The translations under genes were made by a program, and so were the position numbers. From Streptomyces sp. SCL15-4 (GTDB taxonomy: Bacteria; Actinomycetota; Actinomycetes; Streptomycetales; Streptomycetaceae): a stretch of DNA of 64,000 bases. The notes under the pieces are model-generated. The model was not told the DNA's origin, ran no database searches, and saw nothing but the letters and a program-made list of their open reading frames with translations. How positions within the stretch are numbered: position 1 is the stretch's first letter; every line of letters starts with the position of its first letter. Shown here piece after piece: positions 28,486 through 39,138 of the stretch. Location: assembly GCF_033366695.1 (NCBI RefSeq), contig NZ_JAOBTQ010000001.1:7502001-7566000 (forward strand). The letters run 5' to 3'.

Positions 28486-30473
28486 GACGCTGCGGGCCCT
28501 CCGGTCCGGGGCGCCGAGCGCCCGACGTGGAGCACGTGCGCCGGCGCCCGGCCGGGCGTGAGCCGCACGTAGGCGGTGCCGCTCCAGTGGTATGTCTCGC
28601 CGGTCAGTTCGTCGTGCACCGGCACGGACTCGTGCGGGTCCAGGCCGAGTCGCGGCATGTCCAGTGAGACCGTGGCCTCCTGGGTGTGGTGCGGGTCGAG
28701 GTTGACGACCACGACGACCGTGTCCGTCCCGGTGCGCTTGCTGTACGCCAGCACGGCGTCGTTGTCGGTGTGGTGGAAGTGGAGGTTGCGCAGGTACCGG
28801 AGTGCCGGGTGGCGGCGGCGGATGGTGTTGAGGCGGGTGACGAGCGGCGCGATGCTGCGGCCCTCGCGTTCGGCGGCTTCCCAGTCACGGGACCTGAGCT
28901 GGTACTTCTCCGAGTCCAGGTACTCCTCGCCGCCCTCGCGCAGCGGAGTGTTCTCGCACAGTTCGTAGCCGGAGTAGATGCCCCAGGCGGGGGAGAGGGT
29001 CGCGGCGAGCACGGCCCGGACCTCGAACGCGGGCCGTCCGCCGTGCTGGAGGTAGGCGTGCAGGATGTCGGGGGTGTTGGGGAAGAGGTTCGGCCGCATG
29101 TAGGCCGCCGCCTCGCCCGACAGCTCGGTCAGGTACTCCGTCAGCTCCTGCTTGCTGTTGCGCCAGGTGAAGTACGTGTAGGACTGCTGGAAGCCGATCT
29201 GGGCCAGGGTGTGCATCATCGCCGGGCGGGTGAAGGCCTCCGCCAGGAAGATCACGTCCGGGTCGCGGCGGTTGATCTCGGCGATGACCCGCTCCCAGAA
29301 GACGACCGGTTTGGTGTGCGGGTTGTCGACGCGGAAGATGCGCACGCCGTGGTCCATCCAGTGCCGCAGGATCCGCACGCTCTCGGCGACCAGGCCGTCC
29401 ATGTCGGCGTCGAAGGCCAGGGGGTAGATGTCCTGGTACTTCTTCGGCGGGTTCTCGGCGTAGGCGATCGAGCCGTCGGGGCGGTGGTGGAACCAGTCGG
29501 GGTGCTTCTCCACCCACGGGTGGTCCGGTGAGCACTGGAGCGCGAAGTCCAGGGCCACTTCCAGGCCGAGCCTGCCGGCCTCGGCGACGAAGAAGTCGAA
29601 GTCCTCCAGGGTGCCCAGGTCCGGGTGGACGGCGTCGTGGCCGCCCTCGGGGGAGCCGATCGCCCAGGGCACGCCGACGTCGTCGGGGCCGGCGGTCAGG
29701 GAGTTGTTGGGGCCTTTGCGGTGGGTGGTGCCGATGGGGTGGACGGGCGGGAGGTAGACGACGTCGAAGCCCATCCGGGCGATCGGGCCCAGCCGGCGGG
29801 CGGCGGTGCGGAAGGTGCCGTGCGGGCGTTCGGCGGTGCCCTCGGAGCGCGGGAAGAACTCGTACCAGGAGCCGTACAGCGCGCGTTCGCGCTCCACCAG
29901 CAGCGGCATCGCGTCGGAGGCGGTGACCAGCTCCCGCAGCGGATACCGGGCGAGCACCTCCTCCACCTCCGGGGACAGCGCGGCCTTCAGCCGGTGGTGG
30001 ACCGAGAGGGTGTCGTCGCCGAGGGCCCGGGCGGCGGCCAGCACGAGGTCCCGCTCCGGGCCCTTGGGCACCCCTGCGGCGGCCCGCTCGTACAGCTCCG
30101 CGCCCTCCTCCAGCACCAGCCCGGTATCGATCCCGGCCGGCACCTTCACCGACGCGGTGTGCCGCCAGGCGGCCAGCGGATGGCTCCACGCCTCCACGCG
30201 GAAGGTCCAGCGTCCCGTCACGTCCGGGGTGATCTCCGCTCCCCAGCGGTCGCTGCCCGGCGCCAGTTCCCGCATCGGCGTCCAGGGGCCGCGCCGGCCC
30301 TTCGGATCGCGCAGGACCACATTCGCGCCCACGGCGTCCTGCCCTTCGCGGAACACGGTGGCCGTGACCTCGAACGTCTCCCCGGCCACCGCTTTCGCCG
30401 GGCGCCTGCCGCACTCCACGGCCGGCCGGACATCACGTACCGGTACACGGCCGATGGCCGGGGTCCTGCGCAT
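28482..30473 (-). CDS. glgE: Alpha-1,4-glucan:maltose-1-phosphate maltosyltransferase GlgE
   Basis: A 663-residue GH13_3 enzyme that closely resembles Streptomyces coelicolor GlgE. It has N-terminal domains ([21 protein letters not shown]), and catalytic Asp383 in [10 protein letters not shown] and Glu412 in FLAEAFTRP (counted from the chosen start). It polymerises maltose 1-phosphate into linear alpha-1,4-glucan, the key step of the GlgE route. The ATG at 30473 is preferred over the upstream GTG at 30482, because GGAGG lies 8 bp before the ATG and overlaps the GTG. It is the first gene of the operon; transcription may also read in from the DUF5133 gene 110 bp upstream. Confidence 0.97.
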
Positions 30474-30584
30474 GTTTCTCACCTCCGCCGTGCGCGGAGC
30501 CGGGCGCCCGGCCCGGCTCCGCGATCCGATAGCCGGAACCGGCCGCTCGCCGGTCCCGCGGGGAACGCCTTGTACGGTGCCAGG

Positions 30585-30884
30585 TCAGGGGCTTGGCGCC
30601 GTGGAACGCCGCTCCGACGGCGGCGCTCTTCTCGCCGTCCGGCGCGGCTGCGGCCGCCCGTCCTGCTCCCGCAGATAGGTGACCAGGTTCGTGCGCAGAT
30701 AGCGCTCGGCGGCGTCCGCGGCCTCGCGGGCACAGCGCTTGCCCATCAGCACGCACAGGGTGTACCCCGAGTCCTCGAAGGTGGCCCGGACCGTGCGGTC
30801 GTGCGGCGAGGCGAGCATCACGCGCTCCCACGCCCGGTATCGCCGCAGCTGCCGGGCCACTTCGGCCTTGGCGGGTAGCAGCAT
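30585..30884 (-). CDS. DUF5133 domain-containing protein
   Basis: A 99-residue protein. The DUF5133 core is MLLPAKAEVARQLRRYRAWE, then ATFEDSGYTLCVLMG and an amphipathic helix (AADAAERYLRTNLVTYL). DUF5133 proteins are small Streptomyces proteins of unknown function. The start used matches the usual MLL/MLM opening; an in-frame ATG at 30992 would add 36 basic residues but lacks a ribosome site. It precedes glgE on the same strand, so a regulatory tie to the glucan operon is possible but untested. Confidence 0.75.
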   Translation of the reverse strand: MLLPAKAEVARQLRRYRAWERVMLASPHDRTVRATFEDSGYTLCVLMGKRCAREAADAAERYLRTNLVTYLREQDGRPQPRRTARRAPPSERRSTAPSP

Positions 30885-31187
30885 GGCCCTGTTCACCTTC
30901 CACGCTCTCGACTGGGCGCGTTCCCGACGGTCGGGTGGTGTCCGCGCAGGGGAGGGCGCGGCACCGTTACGGCGATCGAGGCTTTCACTCATGGTGCACG
31001 CGCGGCGACGCAGCGTCTTGTTGGAACTTCAACGAGAGGGGGGTGATCGTGGCTCGTGTTGCACGAATGGCGTAGTGAGCGCACCGTGGAGATGACTCTG
31101 AAGCGATCAACGCTCACGCTGTGTGCCCGGGAGACCGTCCGGGCGGGCGAGGGGAGCGAGAGCTTCGCCGGTGAGGAGCAAGCGACG

Positions 31188-31696
31188 ATGAAGACCGCAG
31201 TGCCCTGCTACTACCACCTCGACGTGGAGGTCGGTCCGGAACGGGTGGGACAGGTCGGCCGCATCCTGGCCGCCCATCTGCGCTACTGGGATCTGGACAA
31301 CCTCGTGGACCCCGTCTGCCGCGGCGCCGAGCTGCTGCTGCGGGCGATCGACGCGCACGCGAGGAACAAGCGCACCTCCATCGAGCTGTGGTGGAACGGC
31401 CAGCACCTCATCACCGCCTTCGGCGGCGACGACCCGGATCTGCGCCCGGACCCGGACCTGCGGTCCTGCCTGGCGGACATCGCCGCCATGAGCGACGGCT
31501 GGGGCTGCTGCGCCTCGGACACCGGCATCACCATCATCTGGTTCTCGCAGCGGGCCCGGGCCGGCCAGCGCGTCCCGCTGGTGCCGCTCGCCCCCGCGCC
31601 CACGCTGCGCACGGACCTGGAGGTGCCCCGCGACGAGCCGGTGACCGTGCTGGCCGGCCGGGCGTCCGCCGGTGACGCCGCCCTGGAGGGCAGCCG

Positions 31697-31700
<4 letters not shown>
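31188..31700 (+). CDS. Regulator-like protein with degenerate HATPase fold, coupled to glgX
   Basis: A 170-residue soluble protein starting MKTAVPCYYHLDVEVGPERVG. The segment CRGAELLLRAIDAHARNK aligns in position with the N-box of GHKL ATPases (SELVTNAIVHA-like), but the asparagine is replaced by Arg, so ATP binding may be lost. FGGDDPDLRPDPDLRSCLADIAAMSDGWGCCASD includes an aspartate-rich turn where the catalytic loop should be. The GAGGAGC site precedes the ATG. The GTG of glgX overlaps its stop (GTGA), giving translational coupling to the debranching enzyme. Proteins of this type often accompany the glgE/pep region in Streptomyces; their role is not established. Confidence 0.7.
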
Positions 31701-33887
<2,187 letters not shown>

Positions 33888-33913
<26 letters not shown>

Positions 33914-34700
33914 CGGTGAACTGGGCGCCGTCGGCGTCGCGCAGGATCGCCTCCCGGCCGCCGTCGTCGCGCAGCACGCTGCCGCCGTGCTTCTCCGCCG
34001 CGCGGGCACAGGCCGGCACGTCGGTCACCGCGAAGTGGATCTGCCAGTGCGGCCGTACCGAGGGGTCCGGGGCGGCCTCCACCGCGCCGGAGTCGATGCG
34101 CGCCACCACGGCGCCCTCGCTGCGCAGCAGCACCTCGCCGCCGTCGTACTCCACCTCGCAGCAGCCCGGCTGCCCGGACGCCCAGTCCAGGATCTCGCCG
34201 TAGAACATCGCCGCGTCGAAGGCGTCCCGGGTGTGCAGCCGTACGAAGGTGGGCGCCGCCCGCCGCCACGCCTCCCAGTTGGTGACCAGGTCGCCCTGCC
34301 AGATCCCGAACGTGGCGCCGTCCCGGTCGGCGAGCAGCGCGGCCCGGCCGGGCGGGAAGGACAGCGGGCCGACCGCCGCCGTACCGCCGCGCTCCCGGAC
34401 CCGGGACACGGCCACGTCCGCGTCCCGCACCGCGAAGTACGGCGTCCAGGCCACCGCCATCTGCCACATGGAGGCGACGGCGGCGATCCCCGCGACCGGG
34501 ACGCCGTCCGCCAGCGCGATCCGGAAGTGCTCGCCGAGCTTGGCGGTGCGCCACTGCCAGCCCAGTACGGCCGTGTAGAAATCCTGCGTGGCCTGAAGAT
34601 CACGGCTGGTCAGGCTCACCCAGCAGGGTGCGCCGAAGACGGAGTGGGTGGAGACGACGTCCTGTCCGCGCGGTCCGCCACCGGGGCTGTGGTGGTTCAT
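33888..34700 (-). CDS. VOC-family protein, two-domain glyoxalase-like
   Basis: A 270-residue protein with two glyoxalase/bleomycin-resistance/dioxygenase folds: GAPCWVSLTSRDLQATQDFYTAVLGWQW in the first, and FVRLHTRDAFDAAMFYGEILDWASG in the second. Conserved acidic and His residues (HWQIHFAVTDVPACARAAEKHGG) complete the superfamily pattern. The substrate cannot be read; many such Streptomyces proteins are annotated only as VOC family. The ATG giving MNHHSPGG is used, with a weak AGCAGGACC site. It overlaps glgX antisense by 26 bp. Confidence 0.88.
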
Positions 34701-34828
34701 GGCAGTCGGGTCCTGCTCTCGGGGCCGGGCGGCCACCGGTATGACACCAGTGTCCGGCCGGACGGGGTGGAAGCGCCTGCCGAGTACCCCGGGTGGCAGC
34801 GGGACAGGCCCCTGCGCACGATGGTGGG

Positions 34829-35143
34829 ATGGGAGAGAGCGAGCCGGACCGGATCGCCGCGTTGCAGGCGGAGGTCGACCAGCTGAAGGAGGCCATGGCC
34901 TCGCACGCGGTCGTGGACCAGGCGATAGGAATGGTGGTGGCCCTCGGCCGGGTCACCCCGGACCAGGGCTGGCAGGTGCTGAAGGAGGTCTCCCAGCACA
35001 CCAACATCAAGCTGCGCCACATCGCCGAGCTGATCCTGATCTGGGGCCGTCGCGGAGACCTCCCGGACCACATCCGGGCCGAGCTGGAGGACGCCCTGGA
35101 CCGGTACGGGCCCGCGCAGGTGCCGGGGACCGAGGGGGAGTAG
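34829..35143 (+). CDS. ANTAR domain-containing protein
   Basis: A 104-residue protein with an N-terminal coiled coil (RIAALQAEVDQLKEAMASHAVVDQAIGMVVAL) joined to the three-helix ANTAR RNA-binding bundle (VTPDQGWQVLKEVSQHTNIKLRHIAELIL). ANTAR domains bind dual-hexaloop RNA hairpins and act as antiterminators; here no receiver or GAF domain is fused. An upstream in-frame GTG is possible; the ATG is preferred because MGESEPDRIA leads straight into the coiled coil, although the ribosome site is weak. It is convergent with the second sigma factor gene. Confidence 0.82.
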   Translation: MGESEPDRIAALQAEVDQLKEAMASHAVVDQAIGMVVALGRVTPDQGWQVLKEVSQHTNIKLRHIAELILIWGRRGDLPDHIRAELEDALDRYGPAQVPGTEGE

Positions 35144-35146
35144 GGG

Positions 35147-35177
35147 CGTACCGGCGGCGGAAGGGGGCCGCCGTACG
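35147..35177. terminator. Bidirectional hairpin between convergent ANTAR and sigma genes
   Basis: CGGCGGC and GCCGCCG pair, extended outward by CGTA/TACG with one bulged base. It fills the gap between the two stop codons. Confidence 0.5.
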
Positions 35178-35187
35178 GGTGCGGGGA

Positions 35188-35979
35188 TCAGCGGACCTCC
35201 GTGAGCAGTTCCTCGCGCAGCCGGTCGAAGCAGCCGCTGAGCAGCCGCGAGACGTGCATCTGCGAGATCCCGAGCTGCGCGGCGATCCGGCTCTGTGTCA
35301 TGCCTCCGAAGAACCGCAGGTAGAGAATGGTGCGCTCGCGCTCGGGCAGCGCCTCCAGACACGGTCTGACCGCCGCCCGGTCCACGACGAGGTCGAACCC
35401 GGGGTCCGGTCCGCCCAGGGAGTCCCCGAGGGCGTAGCCGTCCGTGCCGGACACCTCGGCGTCCAGCGACAGCGCGGAGAAGCACTCCAGCGCCTCCATG
35501 CCGGTGCGCACCTCGTCCTCGCTGAGCCGGGTGTACGCGGCGATCTCGGCGACGCTGGGCGCGCCGCCCCCCGTGGTCTGCGCCAGGTCCTTCACGGCGG
35601 CGCGGACCCGGTTGCGCAGGTCCTGCACCCGGCGGGGCACGTGCAGGGTCCACATGTGGTCCCGGAAGTGACGCTTGATCTCGCCGGTGATGGTGGGCAC
35701 CGCGTACGCCTCGAAGGCCCGGCCACGCTCCGGGTCGTAGTGGTCGACGGCCTTCACCAGGCCCAGCGCGGCCACCTGGTACAGATCCTCCAGGGCCTCG
35801 CCGCGGCCGCGGAACCGCACCGCGATCCGCTCGGCCATGGGCAGCCACAGCCGGACCAGCTCGTCCCGCAGCGCCTGGCGCTCGGGGCCGTCGGCCAGTT
35901 CGGCGAGCCGCTCGAAAGCGGCGCCCGTGTCCGGGGCGTCGTCGTGGGGATGGGACTTGGTGCTGCCAGTGACACGCAT
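35188..35979 (-). CDS. SigB/SigF-family RNA polymerase sigma factor (second of two)
   Basis: A 263-residue factor closely resembling the one at 14.0 kb. Region 2: LYQVAALGLVKAVDHYDPERG and AYAVPTITGEIKRHFRDHMW. Region 4: LPERERTILYLRFFGGMTQSRIAAQLGISQMHVSRLL. The two paralogues share an almost identical region 4 and the N-terminal phrase DDAPDTxAxFxRLAEL. The ATG is preceded by GAGAGAGGTGC. Its 406 bp upstream region contains an AT-rich tract and a candidate stress-type promoter. No anti-sigma gene is adjacent. Confidence 0.93.
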   Translation of the reverse strand: MRVTGSTKSHPHDDAPDTGAAFERLAELADGPERQALRDELVRLWLPMAERIAVRFRGRGEALEDLYQVAALGLVKAVDHYDPERGRAFEAYAVPTITGEIKRHFRDHMWTLHVPRRVQDLRNRVRAAVKDLAQTTGGGAPSVAEIAAYTRLSEDEVRTGMEALECFSALSLDAEVSGTDGYALGDSLGGPDPGFDLVVDRAAVRPCLEALPERERTILYLRFFGGMTQSRIAAQLGISQMHVSRLLSGCFDRLREELLTEVR

Positions 35980-36117
35980 CGCGCGCACCTCTCTCAGCAG
36001 GTGCTGAAGGGACAACACCGTGGGAGGTGCGCTCGGACCATGGAGTGGGGACACCCGGGGGCCGGCGGTGCGCGGTCTCCCACGGACGTGCCTCCTGTCC
36101 GAAGCACTGTTCTGGCC

Positions 36118-36143
36118 ATTCCCGTCAAGGGACATTTATAAAC
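36118..36143 (-). promoter_or_regulatory. Candidate SigB/SigF-type promoter upstream of second sigma factor
   Basis: Reading left on the minus strand, GTTT is followed after 16 bp by GGGAAT, one base off the Streptomyces stress-sigma consensus GNNT-N14-16-GGGTAY. It would place the start of transcription about 130 bp upstream of the sigma ATG. Autoregulation by a SigB-type factor is a plausible inference. Confidence 0.35.
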
Positions 36144-36327
36144 AGATAATAGTAAAAGCGCTGAATCGGACCAAGAGGCCGGAAAGATCGCCGATCTTGC
36201 CGCGGACGTGATGTGCGGCACGCGCGGGAGGGCGGCCGGAACCCGCCGCGGAGGTGTTCTTCCTGGGCAGCGCTTGATCACCGCTCGATGAGGCCCAATT
36301 CCCCTGACCACGGCGCGTTCCGGCCAT

Positions 36328-36357
36328 TTGACAGTGCGCTCGGCGCACAGATAGACA
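36328..36357 (+). promoter_or_regulatory. Candidate promoter of the hypothetical gene at 36386
   Basis: TTGACA is followed after 18 bp by TAGACA, a weak -10. Both lie just upstream of the ribosome site of the next gene. Confidence 0.35.
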
Positions 36358-36385
36358 GCAGCTCTCGAAGGTCGAGAGGGGCACT

Positions 36386-36910
36386 GTGTACGAGCCGAAC
36401 GTGGTCGGTGACTGGCAGGAGTGCGAGGAGCATGCCGGTCTGCGGGTCCGCGTCCACCGCCTGGAGGCGGCCGAGCCGCCGCGCGGACGCGACGACGCCG
36501 CCGCCGGGCTGACGTATTTCAGTGTCCGGGTGACCGTGGAGAACCGCGGCGCGCTGCCCTGCGGCATCCACCTGGAGGACGGCCAGATCGACGTCCGCGT
36601 CGGCCCGGACGGCGAGGGCGCCTTCATCGACTGGCGCAACTCGCAGTTCATCGAGGGCTTCGACGTCTACCCGCTGCGCCGGGCCACCGCCGTGCTCTAC
36701 GCCGCCGCGCCCGAAACCTCCCTCGGCCACGTGGACGTACAGGTGCAGCTGCGGGTGGACGACGAGTGGGCCGGCCGCCGGCTGTGGGCGGGCGGCATCG
36801 GGGTCCTGGAGTCGGCTCCGGTGGCCGCTCCCGCGGCCACCGGCCAGGGCAGCCTGGCGCACCAGGTCTCCGCCTTCCTGCGCGACCAGGCGGAGCCGGG
36901 CTCCGCCTGA
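36386..36910 (+). CDS. Hypothetical soluble protein, beta-rich
   Basis: A 174-residue protein I do not recognise. It has a GTG start after GAGAGGGGC. The first two-thirds is predicted beta-strand: DAAAGLTYFSVRVTVENRGALPCGIHLEDGQIDVRV looks like an immunoglobulin-like or Ig-related sandwich, and a short Asp/Glu-rich turn follows. The C-terminus is Ala/Gly-rich with a helix (GSLAHQVSAFLRDQAE). No signal peptide or TM segment is visible, so it is probably cytosolic. It is convergent with hemC. Confidence 0.6.
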   Translation: MYEPNVVGDWQECEEHAGLRVRVHRLEAAEPPRGRDDAAAGLTYFSVRVTVENRGALPCGIHLEDGQIDVRVGPDGEGAFIDWRNSQFIEGFDVYPLRRATAVLYAAAPETSLGHVDVQVQLRVDDEWAGRRLWAGGIGVLESAPVAAPAATGQGSLAHQVSAFLRDQAEPGSA

Positions 36911-36932
36911 CCCGGCCTCCCGCCGCGCCGCT

Positions 36933-36964
36933 CCCGGCCGGCGCGGGACGCCGCGCCGGCCGGG
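36933..36964. terminator. Strong bidirectional hairpin between convergent genes
   Basis: CCCGGCCGGCGCGG and CCGCGCCGGCCGGG are perfect 14 bp arms around GACG, between the hypothetical gene and hemC, which are convergent. Confidence 0.8.
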
Positions 36965-37002
36965 CGCCGTACGCGGCTCGCCGACCGGATGCCGTACGCG
37001 GC

Positions 37003-37938
37003 TCAGTGCGGGATGCCGTCGATGATCTCCCGTGCGCCCTGCCGCAGCAGTGCGACCGCGACCGAGGTGCCGAGGGTGGCCGGGTCGAGCCGTCCGGCCC
37101 ACTCGTGGGCGTTCAGCCGCGTCTTGCCGTCCGCGGTGAACACACAGGCGCGCAGCGAGAGTTCGCCGCCGCGGTCCACGCGCGCGTACCCGGCGATCGG
37201 GCTGTTGCAGTGCCCTTGCAGCACATGCAGGAACATCCGCTCCGCCGTCGCCTCCCGATGGGTGTCCGGGTCGCCGAGGCCGCTCACCGCGTCGATCAGC
37301 CCGGTGTCGTCCTCCCGGCACTGCAGGGCCAGGATGCCCGCGCCGATCGGCGGCATCATCGCCTCCGCCGACAGCACCTCGCTGATGACGTCGGTCCGGC
37401 CGATCCGCTCCAGGCCGGACACCGCCAGCAGCAGCGCGTCCGCCTCGCCCGCGGCCAGCTTCTCCAGCCGGCGGTTGGCGTTGCCGCGGAACGGCACGCA
37501 CTCCAGATGCGGGTGGGTCGCGGCCAGTTGGGCGATCCGGCGCACCGAGGAGGTGCCGATCCGGGTGCCGGCCGGCAGCTCGTCCAGGGTCAGCCCGCCC
37601 GGGTGGACCAGCGCATCCCGGATGTCGTCGCGCTTGAGGAACGCGGCGAACACCGTACCGGCGGGCAGCGGCCGGTCGGCCGGCACGTCCTTCACGCAGT
37701 GCACCGCGAGATCCGCCTCCCCGGCGAGGAGGGCCGCGTCCACCTCCTTGGTGAACGCCCCCTTGCCCTCGACCTTCGACAGATCGCCCAGCCACTTGTC
37801 GCCGGTCGTCTTCACCGGGACGACCTCGGTGCGCACGCCCGGGTGCAGCACGGCCAACTCGGCGCGGACCCGCTCGACCTGGGCCAGGGCCATGGGGGAG
37901 TCGCGGGAGACGATACGGATCAGTTCCGGTGCAGACAT
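37003..37938 (-). CDS. hemC: Orphan hydroxymethylbilane synthase (porphobilinogen deaminase) HemC-like
   Basis: A 311-residue protein of PBG-deaminase length. Conserved elements are [56 protein letters not shown], and the ring-binding helix [11 protein letters not shown]. The dipyrromethane cofactor cysteine is in [12 protein letters not shown], where most HemC proteins have the pattern GGCQVPIGAYA, so the loop is divergent. The enzyme joins four porphobilinogen molecules into hydroxymethylbilane. No other heme genes are nearby, so it is a paralogue of the housekeeping HemC, perhaps conditionally expressed or used in another tetrapyrrole route. The MSAPELIRI start fits the family. Confidence 0.88.
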   Translation of the reverse strand: MSAPELIRIVSRDSPMALAQVERVRAELAVLHPGVRTEVVPVKTTGDKWLGDLSKVEGKGAFTKEVDAALLAGEADLAVHCVKDVPADRPLPAGTVFAAFLKRDDIRDALVHPGGLTLDELPAGTRIGTSSVRRIAQLAATHPHLECVPFRGNANRRLEKLAAGEADALLLAVSGLERIGRTDVISEVLSAEAMMPPIGAGILALQCREDDTGLIDAVSGLGDPDTHREATAERMFLHVLQGHCNSPIAGYARVDRGGELSLRACVFTADGKTRLNAHEWAGRLDPATLGTSVAVALLRQGAREIIDGIPH

Positions 37939-38057
37939 GGTGGACACGATAGACCCTGGGCCGGGACGGCTCCGGTCGCACCACCCGTGCCGGAGACCGG
38001 GCATCGGCCGCCGCCGCTACGGGAGTTCGGCCGACGGCCGTGAACCGCCGTACGACG

Positions 38058-39047
38058 CTAGGCCGGCTCGTCCGGCAGGTCCGCCGCCGACTCCCGCGGG
38101 GTGAGGTCCGGGCGGAGCCGCAGCCAGGACGGCTGGCGCAGCATGCCGTGCCGGGTGCGGGTGCTGTACGCGACCTCGCCCACCAGCCGGGGCACCACCC
38201 AGCGCGCCTGCGGGATGTGCGGCACCGGGTCGAAGGGGCACCGCCCGCTCGCCGCGTCCCGCAGCAGCTCGGCCAGCCGGACGCGTTCCGCCTCGCTCCA
38301 GCCGGTGCCCACCCCGCCGACGTAGCGCAGCCGGCCCGTCGGGTCGCGCTGGCCGGCCAGGACCGCCCCGGGCAGTCCGGCGAGCCGGCCCCTGCCGGGC
38401 AGCCAGCCGCCGATGATCACGTCCTCCGCGCGCATGTTACGGATCTTGATCCAGGCGCGGGAGCGGACCCCGGGCTCGTAGACCGAGTCCAGCCGCTTGC
38501 ACACCAGGCCCTCCAGCCCGTGCTCCCGGGTGGCGCGCAGCGCCTCGGCGCCGTGCCCGGTCACCGCGCCCGGGACCGACCAGTACGGCCCGGCCAGGCC
38601 CAGCTCCTCCAGCCGGGCCCGCCGCCCGGCGTACGGCAGCCGCAGCAGCGGCCCGGTCAGATACGGCACGTCGAACAGCACCAGGTGCACCGGCACCCGG
38701 GCGGCCCGGCGCGCCGCCCGCGCCGGGGCGTGCGCGAGGCCCATCCGGCTCTGCAGCAGCTGGAAGTCGGACCGTCCCCGCTCGTCCAGGGCCAGCACCT
38801 CGCCGTCCAGCACGGCGGGCGTGGAGCCCAGCGCGGCGCCCAGCGGACTCAGCTCGGGGTAGGCCGCGGTGATGTCGGCGCCGGAACGGGCGCGCAGCAG
38901 CACACTGCCGTCGCCGGGCAGATAGACCAGCACCCGCTGGCCGTCCTGCTTCGTCTCGTACGCCCAGCGCCGGTCCTGGGCGGCGGGCGGCAGGCTGCCG
39001 GGGGTGGCGAGCATCGGCGCGATGAGCGGCAGGGGCACGGCGGTCAC
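38058..39047 (-). CDS. ATP-dependent DNA ligase (LigD ligase-domain type)
   Basis: A 329-residue stand-alone ligase. Motif I: YETKQDGQR with the adenylated lysine at 33. Motif III-like: HLVLFDVPYL. Motif IV: GLEGLVCKR. Motif V: SRAWIKIRN, followed by an OB-fold C-terminus. This is like the LigD ligase domain of bacterial NHEJ without its polymerase or nuclease domains; several such paralogues are usual in Streptomyces. It seals DNA breaks using ATP. The start is a GTG. There is no Ku gene nearby, so a link to NHEJ is only an inference. Confidence 0.9.
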   Translation of the reverse strand: MTAVPLPLIAPMLATPGSLPPAAQDRRWAYETKQDGQRVLVYLPGDGSVLLRARSGADITAAYPELSPLGAALGSTPAVLDGEVLALDERGRSDFQLLQSRMGLAHAPARAARRAARVPVHLVLFDVPYLTGPLLRLPYAGRRARLEELGLAGPYWSVPGAVTGHGAEALRATREHGLEGLVCKRLDSVYEPGVRSRAWIKIRNMRAEDVIIGGWLPGRGRLAGLPGAVLAGQRDPTGRLRYVGGVGTGWSEAERVRLAELLRDAASGRCPFDPVPHIPQARWVVPRLVGEVAYSTRTRHGMLRQPSWLRLRPDLTPRESAADLPDEPA

Positions 39048-39138
39048 GGCAGAAGATCTCGACCGGCCCCGGCCCGCTCACGCGTCTTTCCCGCCCGGTT
39101 CCCCTGAACGGTCCCCGCGCCGCCGCCCCGGCGCCGTC

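Larger units (their letters stand above)
35980..36385. other. 406 bp divergent intergenic region
   Basis: No gene is seen. An A/T-rich stretch at 36133-36160 stands out against the GC-rich surroundings. It contains a candidate SigB-type promoter reading left and a TTGACA promoter reading right, listed separately. Confidence 0.5.
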
